Origin: M3007 sp037130425
GTDB taxonomy: Bacteria; Bacteroidota; Bacteroidia; Chitinophagales; Saprospiraceae
Assembly (NCBI GenBank): GCA_037130425.1
Contig: JBAXTB010000001.1
Span: 1 to 64,000 of the forward strand
DNA length: 64,000 nucleotides
Direction: 5' to 3'
Shown: piece by piece, positions 18,301 through 25,692 of the stretch
How the letters are laid out: each line of letters opens with the position of its first letter
Position numbering within the stretch: the stretch's first letter is position 1
Made by a program: the position numbers and the translations under genes
Notes under the pieces: model-generated
Databases searched by the model: none
Told to the model about the DNA's origin: nothing
Seen by the model: the letters and a program-made list of their open reading frames with translations, nothing else

Positions 18301-19676
18301 GGCAAAGAAGACACTGTTTTGGTGTCTGTATCGGTACAACCAAAGGCGTCCGTCGCTGTAACGGTGTACGTGCCCGCAGTGCTTACGGTCAAACTTGGGC
18401 CGGAGCTGCCGCCGGTCCAGGCATAACTGGTAAAGCCCGGTGTGGCGTTCAGGCTCAAGGACGCGCTGGCGCAAAAAGTAGCGTTGCCGCTGATATTCAC
18501 GTTTGGCGGCGTCGGGATACTGACCTGAAAATCATCCGTTCCGGTACAGCCTTGGACATTTGTCACCGTAACGGTGTAGTTTCCTGCGGTATTCACCGTA
18601 ATTCCCGGTGTGCCGGCGCTTGTGCTCCATGAATAGGAACTAAAACCTGAACCTGCATCCAAGGAAATTTGTCCGTTGCAGGTGTATGTTAATTGGCTGA
18701 TGTTGACGCTTGGCGCAGGCAATGGCGTTACATTGACTGTTGTGGAGCCGGTACAACCGTTGGGCGCCGTAACCGTGACGGTATATGGTCCGGGAATGGA
18801 AACGGTCGTGCTGATACCGTTGCTGCCGGTGTTCCAGTTATAAATATCGAAGGGTGGGTTTGAAATCGTAAGTGTTACGGTGCTGTTTGGGCATACACTC
18901 GCGACGGGTACCAGTGGCGCAGGCGCGGGCAGGGACGTGACTGTTTTAGTATCCGTATCCGTACAACCGAACGCATCGGTGGCCGTGACGGTGTATGTGC
19001 CGGCCGTTGTGACGTTCAGGCTTGGGCCGGTACCGCCGCCGGTCCAGGAATAGCTTGTAAAACCGCTTGTTGCATTTAAACTCAGCGATTGATCGGAACA
19101 AAAAGTGGCCGCGCTGTTGATTACAACATTTGGCGGCGGCGGTATGCTCACTGTAAAATCGTCGGTACCAGTGCAGCCTTGCGTGTTGGTAACCGTGACG
19201 AAATAGGTGCCAGCCGTGGTGAAATTGGCCGTTTGAGTGCTGCCGCCTCCGTTGCTCCAGGAATAGGTATTAAAACCACTGCCTGCATTCAGCGTAACTG
19301 TTCCGTTGCAGGCGTAGGTGTTTTGCGTAATATTTGGCGCGGGCGTGGGCGCATTCGCTACGGTGGCTGAAACAGTGCCCGTACAACCGACTGCATTTGA
19401 GACCGTTACCGTGTAAGTACCGGGTGCATTTACCGAAATGCTCTGGCCGTTTGCGCCTGTATTCCATGAATAACTTGCAAACGTAGCGGTCACGGCAATG
19501 TTTGTACTGCTGCCGGTACATATAAGGGCACTATAATTAAGTGCTGGTTGCGGGGCGGGCGACACGTTTAGGGTAAGGGTTGCCAAGCCGGGGCAAGTTT
19601 GGGCAATGATGCCGCTGGCGCCAAAGAATAATATACCTGTGATAGATAATAACGCGGCGTAAAATTTTGATTTCAT
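12348..19676 (-). CDS. Giant T9SS-exported adhesin with Ig-like repeats and gliding-type C-terminal domain
   Basis: A 2442-residue surface protein. It has a signal peptide (to about residue 26, ending in SGIIAQ), then 29 Ig/PKD-like units of about 70 residues, then two SprB-like repeats (SYNWSNGATTATVQNLSAG and a related one). The C-terminal domain of about 95 residues begins NVFVPNVIKPGSANNDGF and contains IFDRWGSLI and GWDGRWNGKEVATGVFVYW. That tail is the type B (CHU_C, gliding-motility-associated) sorting domain recognised by the type IX secretion system. Each unit has a YxW segment, a GxYTVTVT strand and a GCTGT or GCT-type Cys, plus one Cys near its start, so each unit could carry one disulfide. 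No enzymatic domain is seen; adhesion or sheath formation is inferred. A possible operator lies upstream at 19798-19852. Confidence 0.93.
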   Translation of the reverse strand: MKSKFYAALLSITGILFFGASGIIAQTCPGLATLTLNVSPAPQPALNYSALICTGSSTNIAVTATFASYSWNTGANGQSISVNAPGTYTVTVSNAVGCTGTVSATVANAPTPAPNITQNTYACNGTVTLNAGSGFNTYSWSNGGGSTQTANFTTAGTYFVTVTNTQGCTGTDDFTVSIPPPPNVVINSAATFCSDQSLSLNATSGFTSYSWTGGGTGPSLNVTTAGTYTVTATDAFGCTDTDTKTVTSLPAPAPLVPVASVCPNSTVTLTISNPPFDIYNWNTGSNGISTTVSIPGPYTVTVTAPNGCTGSTTVNVTPLPAPSVNISQLTYTCNGQISLDAGSGFSSYSWSTSAGTPGITVNTAGNYTVTVTNVQGCTGTDDFQVSIPTPPNVNISGNATFCASASLSLNATPGFTSYAWTGGSSGPSLTVSTAGTYTVTATDAFGCTDTDTKTVSSLPNPTPIVPGASLCPGASVSLTVSNAPFNAYNWSDGTTNSSTTASGPGQFTVTVTAANGCTGSVTAVVSPLPAPNVAINQLTYACNGQISMDAGAGFSSYLWNTNANTPGITVTTSGNYTVTVTNTQGCTGTDSYAASIPNPPLVTISGNNSVCLGSLSTLTASSGLVSYSWSNGQNGQSINVGTAGNFTVTATDGFGCTDTDIFNLSVLPAPSPTINGLASICSGTNTTFSVSAPFTSYAWSTTETTPSISVGSAGTYTVTVTAANGCTGTDTQALGLIPAPAPNITQAPYQCNDQLVLNAGTGFNSYNWSGGGNTATITVTTSGDYTVTVTNAQGCTGTDIQTASIPAQPAVTISGASQLCSGASTTLSATAGLSSYVWSNSQFTQNITVNASGNFTVTATDAFGCTATDEFSIVGITNPVAIITGPSSICGGSSATFSLNGSFSAYAWSTGENTPSIVVNTPDDYTVTVTAANGCTGTDVQSLIISNTLSPQVVEQPYACNGQFTLDAGAGFTNYTWSGGQASQTITVNAPGDYSVTVADGSGCTGSAVTTVYIPAPPAVSISGQSLICQGASTNLNATAGLTAYIWSNSQVGPTINVGLAGNYTVTATDAFGCTTTAQFTLNTNAAPTPQISGPAIICTNSSGTLSATAGLASYSWSTTESTPNITVSNGGTYTVTVTNSAGCSATTSTTVSTATSLSPTVLALPYNCNGQITLDAGAGFNAYAWSGGGSNQSQTVSVSGNYTVTVTDVTGCTGANTLSVTVPTLSSVSISGNNSFCTGLSTTLNASAGLSNYLWSNGGNQASVQVSVPDIYTVTATDANGCTVTATQTVTALPLPQAQISGPAALCAGASGTLGLSQSFTGYNWSDSSTGASLNVSAAGTYSVTVTDANGCTATDDLVLQVNANPTPAASALPYNCDGQITLSASLGYNAYTWTGSSNAQTLNVNQSGTYTVTVTDSNGCTGTAAQTVTVPTLSSVSIAAPQNFCPGGNATLSATSGFVSYNWSTNETTNAINTGTAGNFTVTATDALGCSVSQTVNVGLFPAPVATISGPTSVCPGNTANLGVSGTFASYIWSNGSATSGISVTPPLSATVTVTDNNGCSASATTTVIVSNQLNPNVVQQPYNCNGKITLDAGSGFPIYTWNTGGSSAQTISVSQSGSYTVTVSDGNGCSGTASIQVTVPAQASVSVSGDAILCPAEVSTLTANAGFVNYVWTGGNNGPTLTVNAAGNYTVTATDNLGCTSTATQAVQSVPNPVPAITGPMTICGNNPVQLNVTGSFSSINWAGGTTGAILSVSQPGTYTVTVTNASGCIGTASTTLNVGAPLQPAISIQPYQCNGQITLQADAGFATYNWNNASGNASLTVSQAGNYTVTVTNANGCTGTAEKAVTIPTPPQVTINGNAVICAGKSTTLSATAGFQAYKWSNGQTTASITTNQTIPYTVTVTDANNCTATALFTVNLAPPLTPQFTGNGNICPGASTVVGATQPFATYNWSNGPTTPTVTLTQAGNYTLSVSDAAGCTGVASFDINLNPAPSTSIVVQPVDCKGSMTLNAGTGFSAYKWNSGPTTSGITVTQAGAYTVTITNTLTCTGTATALVALAVSDTVRVEKTSCNPAQLGTTVNSFNKANGCDSVVITRTLAAAPATATATVTSDYNGFSVACAGSSNGKAQVTPNAGSAPFSYNWSNGATTATVQNLSAGNYVVTFTDAAGCSGTATVSLNQPPPIAPQIDATNPTCEATGEINIQTISGGKGPYNIKLALNTINTNGTVPVLFDELVSGPYNVEITDANGCTTTESVVLPPAPAVSEFVTDTFNINKGDTIQLNAAAGITIQPLQINWQSLNPLSCTNCLAPFVAPLSSTEVTLTVKGYTGCAAEARFLIQVKSVNNVFVPNVIKPGSANNDGFTIFGDEQLVKIRDLQIFDRWGSLITRVQNIVPNDPKLGWDGRWNGKEVATGVFVYWAEVEFKDGTTKIYKGDVTVLR
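13500..19560 (-). repeat. 29-unit Ig-like array organised as A-B-C higher-order repeat
   Basis: Within the adhesin gene the units fall into three types that alternate strictly. Type A begins with PYxCNGQITLDAGxGF. Type B has an ISGxxxxC start and an AGLSSYxWSN core with a TVTATDAFGCT end. Type C has an ISGPxxIC start and TVTVTAANGCTGT end. I count one C, then nine complete A-B-C sets, then one A. One set is about 210-215 residues, or roughly 640 bp. Confidence 0.85.
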
Positions 19677-19797
19677 ATAACAGAGGTTGGTTTGTTTTAT
19701 ATAAACATGTCAATTTGTTTTGTGTTTTAACAAAATATTTATTTGCTAAAAATAGGCAAATAAACATTTTGTCCATTCTAATGAACATTTTTCACAC

Positions 19798-19852
19798 AGA
19801 TGTTACAAAAATTTTTCTATGTAACATTTGCGATTGTTTTTGTGTAACATCT
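19798..19852. promoter_or_regulatory. Inverted repeat plus third half-site upstream of the adhesin gene
   Basis: AGATGTTACA (19798-19807) and its exact reverse complement TGTAACATCT (19843-19852) flank a third ATGTAACATT (19820-19829). This arrangement of three TGTTAC/GTAACA half-sites lies 120-175 bp upstream of the minus-strand adhesin start. It could be an operator. No cognate regulator is in the window. Confidence 0.45.
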
Positions 19853-20074
19853 ACGCCAAATGAAAATGTCCAGTAGCATGCATCATTCCTTCCTCAAATT
19901 TCGATATATTAAGGAAACTTATCTGCGCAAAAAGTTTAATAAAATTTATTATGCGTTAATGTTTTACAAATTAAAAAGTTAACACATAACATGTATTTTT
20001 AAATATTATGCGAACCAAAAATAAAGCAATTAAAAGTATTACTCAAATCTTTTTTATGAAAATCTTGTGCCTGT

Positions 20075-20117
20075 AAAAAAACGCTGCCAATCATTGGTTT
20101 CCCAACAATTGGCAGCG
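20075..20117 (-). terminator. Rho-independent terminator of the metalloprotease gene
   Basis: Arms CGCTGCCAA (20082-20090) and TTGGCAGCG (20109-20117), extended by further partial pairing. On the minus strand it is followed by seven T (plus A at 20075-20081). It is about 80 bp past the stop at 20198. Confidence 0.85.
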
Positions 20118-20166
20118 GCCGAAAATAATTTAAATGATCTTTTACCTGCGTCGGTATGATAACGCG

Positions 20167-20193
20167 TTAATTTACTGATAATCAGTAAATTAA
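20167..20193. other. Perfect 13-bp-arm palindrome next to a stop codon
   Basis: TTAATTTACTGAT and ATCAGTAAATTAA surround a single central A. The element lies immediately 3' of the metalloprotease stop and upstream of the terminator. With a one-base spacer it cannot form a normal hairpin loop without losing pairs, so a protein-binding site or a repeat remnant is as likely as an RNA structure. Confidence 0.6.
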
Positions 20194-20197
20194 TTTA

Positions 20198-23100
20198 CTA
20201 TTTTACAACACTCAAACGCAGGGCGCCCCATTGGCGACCATCTGTAATTTGCAGGAAATACATGCCCTGCGGCAATGCTTCCAGGTCAAGTGTGGTCGTA
20301 AAATTGTTTCCTACAGGGTTGTATTGTAAGGTATGCAACAAACGTCCTGCCGCATCCAGCACCTGAACCTGCAATTCATTCGGCGCACGATTCAGTGACA
20401 AACGGAACTGACCAGGGCCAGGATTCGGCGATACAGAAAGCCCCCAGGCCGCACCCGGTTCAACGGTGCCGCTCAGGATAATGAGGTTTTCAACTAAGGT
20501 ACTGCAGCCGTTTGCATCCACCACGTGTACGCTGTACACACCTGGGCCGAGGCCCTGGAATACTGCGTCGGGATTATAGACTATACCATCTAAACTAAAG
20601 AAATAAGGCCCTGTTCCGCCGCTTGCGCTCACCACAATCGAATCAGAAGATGCGGTGGCCGTAGCCGTTAATTCAGGAACATCATTAATGGTAAATGAAA
20701 GGGTTTGTGTAAACCCGGCATTATCCGTCACCACCAATTGGTACGTTCCTGCTGTTAACTGTGTGATTTCGAAATTGTTACCGCAGTTACCGCTCGTGCT
20801 TGCAATGGTTCCCCCGGCAGGCGTAAGTTGACCAGCCGTGATGGGTGAGTAGCCGCCGTTTACACAAATTTCTGCCCGTCCGTCGCTGCCGCCGTGGCAG
20901 TTAATGCCGGTTGTAGACGTGAGGGAAACTGCGATCGTATTGCCCAATACTTCAAAACCGCCGGATGTTGTGCAGCCGTTGGCGTCTGTGCTGATTACGG
21001 TGTACACATTCGGCGCCAAATCCGTTAATGGCAATTGAGGAATGCCGTTCACCGTGTATGTATAAGGCGCTGTGCCGCCATTGAAAACCAATGTTGCATT
21101 GTTGTCAACCAAGTTAATGTCCATCGTAAACAATGCAGGCGATGTAATCGTCACATTCACAGTCATTTCCGTGCCCACAGCGTCTTTTGTTGAAACCGCG
21201 TAATTGCCGGCAGCAAGGTTTGTAAAGAGGTTGCTGCCCTGGTAAGGATTGGCATTTAAACGATATTCATAAGGGGGGATGCCGCCCGTAGCCAAGGCCA
21301 TAATGCCGCCTGTTTGGTCGCCAAAGCACAAAATTGCCTGGGTCGCGCCGGCAGTGAGTGTTAAGGCTGGCACGTTTACAGATACAGCCTTTGTTGCCGT
21401 ACAGCCATTTACGTCCTTCGCCGTTACGGTATAATCGCCGTTCTGCACATTATTAAACGTGTTGCCGGTTTGGAAATTCAGCCCGTCAATGCTGTATGTC
21501 CATGCGCCTGTACCGCCGGCAGCCTGGGCTGAAATGACATTCAGGTTTGAACTTGCAGTCACCGAAAGTACGGGCGGATCAGTGAGTGTTATCGTGTTTG
21601 TTACGGCGCTAAAACCGGCGTTATCTTTTACCGTAATCGTGTAAGTACCGGCACTCAAGCCTGTAAATACGTTTTGATCCTGAAATAAAACACCGTCGAG
21701 GCTATAAGTAATCGGCGCTTGCCCGCCACCCACGGATACCGAAATGCTGCCGCTGTTGCTGCCTGCACACAATACATTGCCTGTTAATTCAGCCGTCACA
21801 ATCAGCGTATTCACTGCCACAATGCCTTGCGCTGTGGCCGTACAACCGTTTGCGTCCTTTGCCGTTACAACATATACGCCGTTTGACAAACCTGTAAACG
21901 TGTTGCTTGCTTGGAAATTCACACCGTTTATGCTGTATGTGTACGGCCCGCTGCCGCCCGCTGCCGTAGCGCTGAGGTCGGCATTATTCACGTTGGCGCT
22001 GACAGAAACCGGCGTTGGGTTGGAAATCACCACCACATTCGACGTTTTGGTAAATCCAAATTGACCGGTTACGGTAATTGTGTATGATCCCGCTGCCAGA
22101 TTTGTAAATACATTGGACGATTGTTGCACGCCGTTGTTGATGCTGTACTGGTATTGGCCGTTCAGCCCTGTTGCAGTCACCGTGATTTTAGCATCGGCGC
22201 CGCCCACGCACAAAACCGGCGCCGTTTGGGTAGCCGTTGCGCTCAGGTTGTTTTGAATGACAGACACATTAAATACCGCGTGGTGCAGCCAGGCTTGGTT
22301 GTTCTGGTCAAGCGCATCGAAGTAGAAATTATCAGCCAGCGAATTATCGCCGTTGTGGGTATAGGTCAACAAGCCGGCATTAATATTGGCTTGGGTAAAC
22401 GTAGCGCCGACGCTCAAGGCCACGCCATTAAGGTACAAAGTTCCGTGTTGCGGCAGGCTGAGTACCGTAAATACGCCTTGCGCGGTTGTGCCCGTGGTGG
22501 TCATTACCAAATACCCGTTTCCGATGGTGTTGGAACCGCCTTGCGGAACAATCAGCGTTTGGCTGGTATTCAAACTGCCCGCAGGTAAAGCCGCCGGGAA
22601 ACAGAAATTCAGGCTCCAGGCCGTCAGCGAACCGCCGTCTTGAGCAAAGTTATCTATTACAGACAAAATCCAGTCGCCTTGTGCAGCGTGACCGTTTACA
22701 CCGGCAAGTGCGTCAATAGACTGGAAGTTTCCAAGTAGCGCTGTGCCGGTAGCGGAACAGGTGTTTTCAAGCGCTACTGCATCTTGTGCAGCGGCATCGT
22801 CAAATACCAAATCAACATTCGGATTGGCGCAACCGTAAGCCGTTGCAGGCACGCCGGGCTGGTCGAATAACTGAATATTTTGCCCCCAAGGCGTTGTCAA
22901 TTTTGCTGAAAGGTCGCCCACATACGAGTGGGTAATTTTCAGGGTCATGTTGACGTCGTTGATAAGGGAAGTTGCGGGGATCGTCAGTTTTGAGGTGACA
23001 GTAGTAGCGGCCGTCGTGCTGATTACTTTTGGCACATCCGTAGCCGGGAATAATTGGTTGCAGGAACTTCCGCCGGTTTGGAAAGATGACGCCGCTGAAG

Positions 23101-25582
23101 CTACACCCGAACCGCATTGGTTGGCCGGTGTGACGCGCCAGTAATAAACCGTGCTGCCTTGGAGCGCCACGGTTTGGCTTGTGCTTACAGTTGTTCCAGT
23201 ATAGACCACGGAACCGGCCGTAAAGGTCGGGTTGGTAGCCACTTCAAGCAAATAAGCATCGGCATACGTTACGGCTGCCCAACTTATGGTCGGGGTAGAA
23301 GTTTGCGCCAAGGCGCCATCCGTTGGCGCAACTACTGTGGCCGTTGCCGTAGGAGCGCCAGGTAAAACCGTAAGCGCTACGGTAGTATTGCGTGTAAGAC
23401 TTCCGCCTATGCCGCTGATATTCAAGGTGTAAGAACCGGCCATTGCCGGCGTAAGGCCGCTGATATGCAGGGTTGAAGTTCCAGTCGGGGTCAACTGAGT
23501 GGGCGTGAATTGTACGATCGCGCCTGCGGGTGCGCCCGTGAGCGAGAGATTAACCGGACTGTTAAATCCTAAAATGGAAGTGAGGCTAAGATTGATGTCT
23601 AAATTCTCACCGGCACAAACCTGCTTGAGCTGCGGATTTGCATCCAACAAGAACAATGGGGTAGTTGAATATAAAATGGTGAAATTCTGGTTTGAAATAT
23701 CAAAGAAAACATTCCCGATCGCTTCAACCTTCACACGGCAGGTATTCGACAATTGATTCGGTACCACAATATTGGCCGTGCCGTTGTTTGGCACGCTTGC
23801 CGCTAAAACGGTTGGGAACGTCAATCCGCCGTCGGTTGATAATAAGATGCGCACATTGGCGCAGCTTACCGGCGCTGCATTGGTGCCGTTTACGCTCCAG
23901 GTAATGGTTTTGGTTTCGCCCACATACCAGGTAACGGCGGTGTTCGGCGCTGTCACGACAAAAGGCCCTGCGGTACCGGCAACTGTTACCACTACATTGT
24001 CCTCACTCGTGCAGCCACCGCCAGCTTTGTTGTCCCGCACCGTAACGCGGAATTTCATGGTGCGCGCCACCGATGGCAGTACTTCCCAGGTTGGGTTTGT
24101 ATTACTCAGAATATCCGTCAAATTCGGAAAATAGCGCGTTGGCGAGGAGGTTCCTTTAAACGAACGGAACAAAGGCCCTGTAGCGCTGGTTGCAACCGGC
24201 GGCATGGTAGCAAATTCCGGATCCATTTGTTCCCAGCAATACGTCAATGCATCGCCATCGGCATCGCTGCCGCTTGCTGTGAGGGCAAAGTTTGTTGATT
24301 TTGGAATCACATAATCCGCGCCGCCGTTTACCGTCGGGCTGTTGTTGCCGGTGTTGATTTTAACGGCGCAGGTATTACCCGAACCGATCAAAAATGCACC
24401 AATTTGTTGCAGGCTTAGTCCGTGGAAATAATCATCGCTATGCGGCTGCACATCCGGCGCACAAATCCCGGCGTAACCCATAATCGTAGAGGCGCTGCCA
24501 GGCTCAACCGCTGAGCCGTCAACCCGGTTGCAGTCATTGTTTTGCGTGTGCTCGGCGCCGAACTGGTGTCCCATTTCATGCACTACATAATCAATATCAA
24601 ACGGGTCGCCGATGGGCATATCGCTGCCGGTTACGCCCTGGGCTTTTGAAGCAGAACACACAACGCCCAAGCCTGCAATGCCGCCGCCGCCGGTACTGAA
24701 CACGTGGCCGATGTCGTAATTGGCCGTTCCGATGCGGTTGTTGCAAGTGGTCACATTCTGCCCAAGCATGGTACTACCATTATTATTGGTGTACGGGTCG
24801 TTTGTAGCATTTAAAAAAATGAGGGTATCATTTTTCGGTACCAATTGCATGGTAACTGAATTTTCCTTTTCATACACGCCGTTTACCCGATTCATCGAAG
24901 TATTCATAGCCGCCATGACAAGCGGCTTGGTGCCTCCGTGAAACGCAGCGTATTCGCCGGTACAGGCCAAGGCCAGGCGATATTTACGCAATTTGCAGTC
25001 GCCGGCTTCTGCATTGAAGCCTTCTTTTATTTCAACCATCCCGTTATCGGGTGTTTCACAAGGAAGGAAATGGTCGTTTTTGCCCGCTACGTAATCTTTT
25101 TTGTAATAAACGACGTAATAATCGCGGTTGCCGTGTTGGTACGGATCAATGTAGACAGGGCTTTGACCCGGAATCGTTACCATGCCGTGGAACCCCCAGG
25201 GCGTCAGGTCGCATTTCAGGCTTGCCGCCGGATTGTCGACGCCATATCCCGTATAACAACGGATTTCAGGGTAGCGGCTTTGCAATTCGGGCGCCATGAC
25301 CGGCGATTCCAGCAAGCGAAAGTTTTGCGTACTTCCATCAGGCATCGGCACACTCAAATAGGTGTCTGCTTCGGCCGCATTGGATGAAAAGCGTTCCGGC
25401 GCTGCGCTGAGCACAGGCGCCAACTCATCCAAATTGAGTTTAACGGTAAGATAATGTTGCGGTTTGATGCGCCGTTCGCCGTAAGCCGGAATATTGCTTT
25501 CCGGCGTGGTCGTCCACAGAGACTGGGCATGAAGCGCACAGCTGCTAAGCAGCAATAAGAGTATAGGTAAAGATCTGAACAT
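20198..25582 (-). CDS. T9SS-exported reprolysin-like metalloprotease with P-domain and SprB repeats
   Basis: A 1794-residue secreted protein. The signal peptide ends near LHAQS. The metalloprotease domain, about residues 190-420, holds the zinc site HEMGHQFGAEHT and the Met-turn STIMGYAGIC, which place it with reprolysin-like (M12B-type) metzincins. Ig/fibronectin-like domains follow, then a proprotein-convertase P-domain at about 840-990 (SYVGDLSAKLTTPWG to GDWILSVIDNF). A cadherin-like segment and about six SprB-type repeats (TVTGQFGFTKTSNVV, YVVTAKDANGCT and similar) come next. The last 80 residues are a type A T9SS sorting domain (VSPNPGPGQFRLSL, LPQGMYFLQITDG). It likely cleaves proteins outside the cell. 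It lies upstream of the giant adhesin on the same strand, separated by a terminator. Confidence 0.93.
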   Translation of the reverse strand: MFRSLPILLLLLSSCALHAQSLWTTTPESNIPAYGERRIKPQHYLTVKLNLDELAPVLSAAPERFSSNAAEADTYLSVPMPDGSTQNFRLLESPVMAPELQSRYPEIRCYTGYGVDNPAASLKCDLTPWGFHGMVTIPGQSPVYIDPYQHGNRDYYVVYYKKDYVAGKNDHFLPCETPDNGMVEIKEGFNAEAGDCKLRKYRLALACTGEYAAFHGGTKPLVMAAMNTSMNRVNGVYEKENSVTMQLVPKNDTLIFLNATNDPYTNNNGSTMLGQNVTTCNNRIGTANYDIGHVFSTGGGGIAGLGVVCSASKAQGVTGSDMPIGDPFDIDYVVHEMGHQFGAEHTQNNDCNRVDGSAVEPGSASTIMGYAGICAPDVQPHSDDYFHGLSLQQIGAFLIGSGNTCAVKINTGNNSPTVNGGADYVIPKSTNFALTASGSDADGDALTYCWEQMDPEFATMPPVATSATGPLFRSFKGTSSPTRYFPNLTDILSNTNPTWEVLPSVARTMKFRVTVRDNKAGGGCTSEDNVVVTVAGTAGPFVVTAPNTAVTWYVGETKTITWSVNGTNAAPVSCANVRILLSTDGGLTFPTVLAASVPNNGTANIVVPNQLSNTCRVKVEAIGNVFFDISNQNFTILYSTTPLFLLDANPQLKQVCAGENLDINLSLTSILGFNSPVNLSLTGAPAGAIVQFTPTQLTPTGTSTLHISGLTPAMAGSYTLNISGIGGSLTRNTTVALTVLPGAPTATATVVAPTDGALAQTSTPTISWAAVTYADAYLLEVATNPTFTAGSVVYTGTTVSTSQTVALQGSTVYYWRVTPANQCGSGVASAASSFQTGGSSCNQLFPATDVPKVISTTAATTVTSKLTIPATSLINDVNMTLKITHSYVGDLSAKLTTPWGQNIQLFDQPGVPATAYGCANPNVDLVFDDAAAQDAVALENTCSATGTALLGNFQSIDALAGVNGHAAQGDWILSVIDNFAQDGGSLTAWSLNFCFPAALPAGSLNTSQTLIVPQGGSNTIGNGYLVMTTTGTTAQGVFTVLSLPQHGTLYLNGVALSVGATFTQANINAGLLTYTHNGDNSLADNFYFDALDQNNQAWLHHAVFNVSVIQNNLSATATQTAPVLCVGGADAKITVTATGLNGQYQYSINNGVQQSSNVFTNLAAGSYTITVTGQFGFTKTSNVVVISNPTPVSVSANVNNADLSATAAGGSGPYTYSINGVNFQASNTFTGLSNGVYVVTAKDANGCTATAQGIVAVNTLIVTAELTGNVLCAGSNSGSISVSVGGGQAPITYSLDGVLFQDQNVFTGLSAGTYTITVKDNAGFSAVTNTITLTDPPVLSVTASSNLNVISAQAAGGTGAWTYSIDGLNFQTGNTFNNVQNGDYTVTAKDVNGCTATKAVSVNVPALTLTAGATQAILCFGDQTGGIMALATGGIPPYEYRLNANPYQGSNLFTNLAAGNYAVSTKDAVGTEMTVNVTITSPALFTMDINLVDNNATLVFNGGTAPYTYTVNGIPQLPLTDLAPNVYTVISTDANGCTTSGGFEVLGNTIAVSLTSTTGINCHGGSDGRAEICVNGGYSPITAGQLTPAGGTIASTSGNCGNNFEITQLTAGTYQLVVTDNAGFTQTLSFTINDVPELTATATASSDSIVVSASGGTGPYFFSLDGIVYNPDAVFQGLGPGVYSVHVVDANGCSTLVENLIILSGTVEPGAAWGLSVSPNPGPGQFRLSLNRAPNELQVQVLDAAGRLLHTLQYNPVGNNFTTTLDLEALPQGMYFLQITDGRQWGALRLSVVK

Positions 25583-25692
25583 CAGGATTATCCTTTTGTA
25601 AAACAGTGAACAGGAGAAAATGAGTAAACACAGATTGTAACTGCGAATGTATGAGAATTCGTTTTTAAATAACGTTTTTCGTCGGCGTTTCG

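Noticed and set aside
13500..19560. Regular repeats considered as a CRISPR array
   Set aside because: The period is about 210 bp and stays in one open frame encoding Ig-like units; there are no short identical direct repeats with unique spacers and no cas genes.
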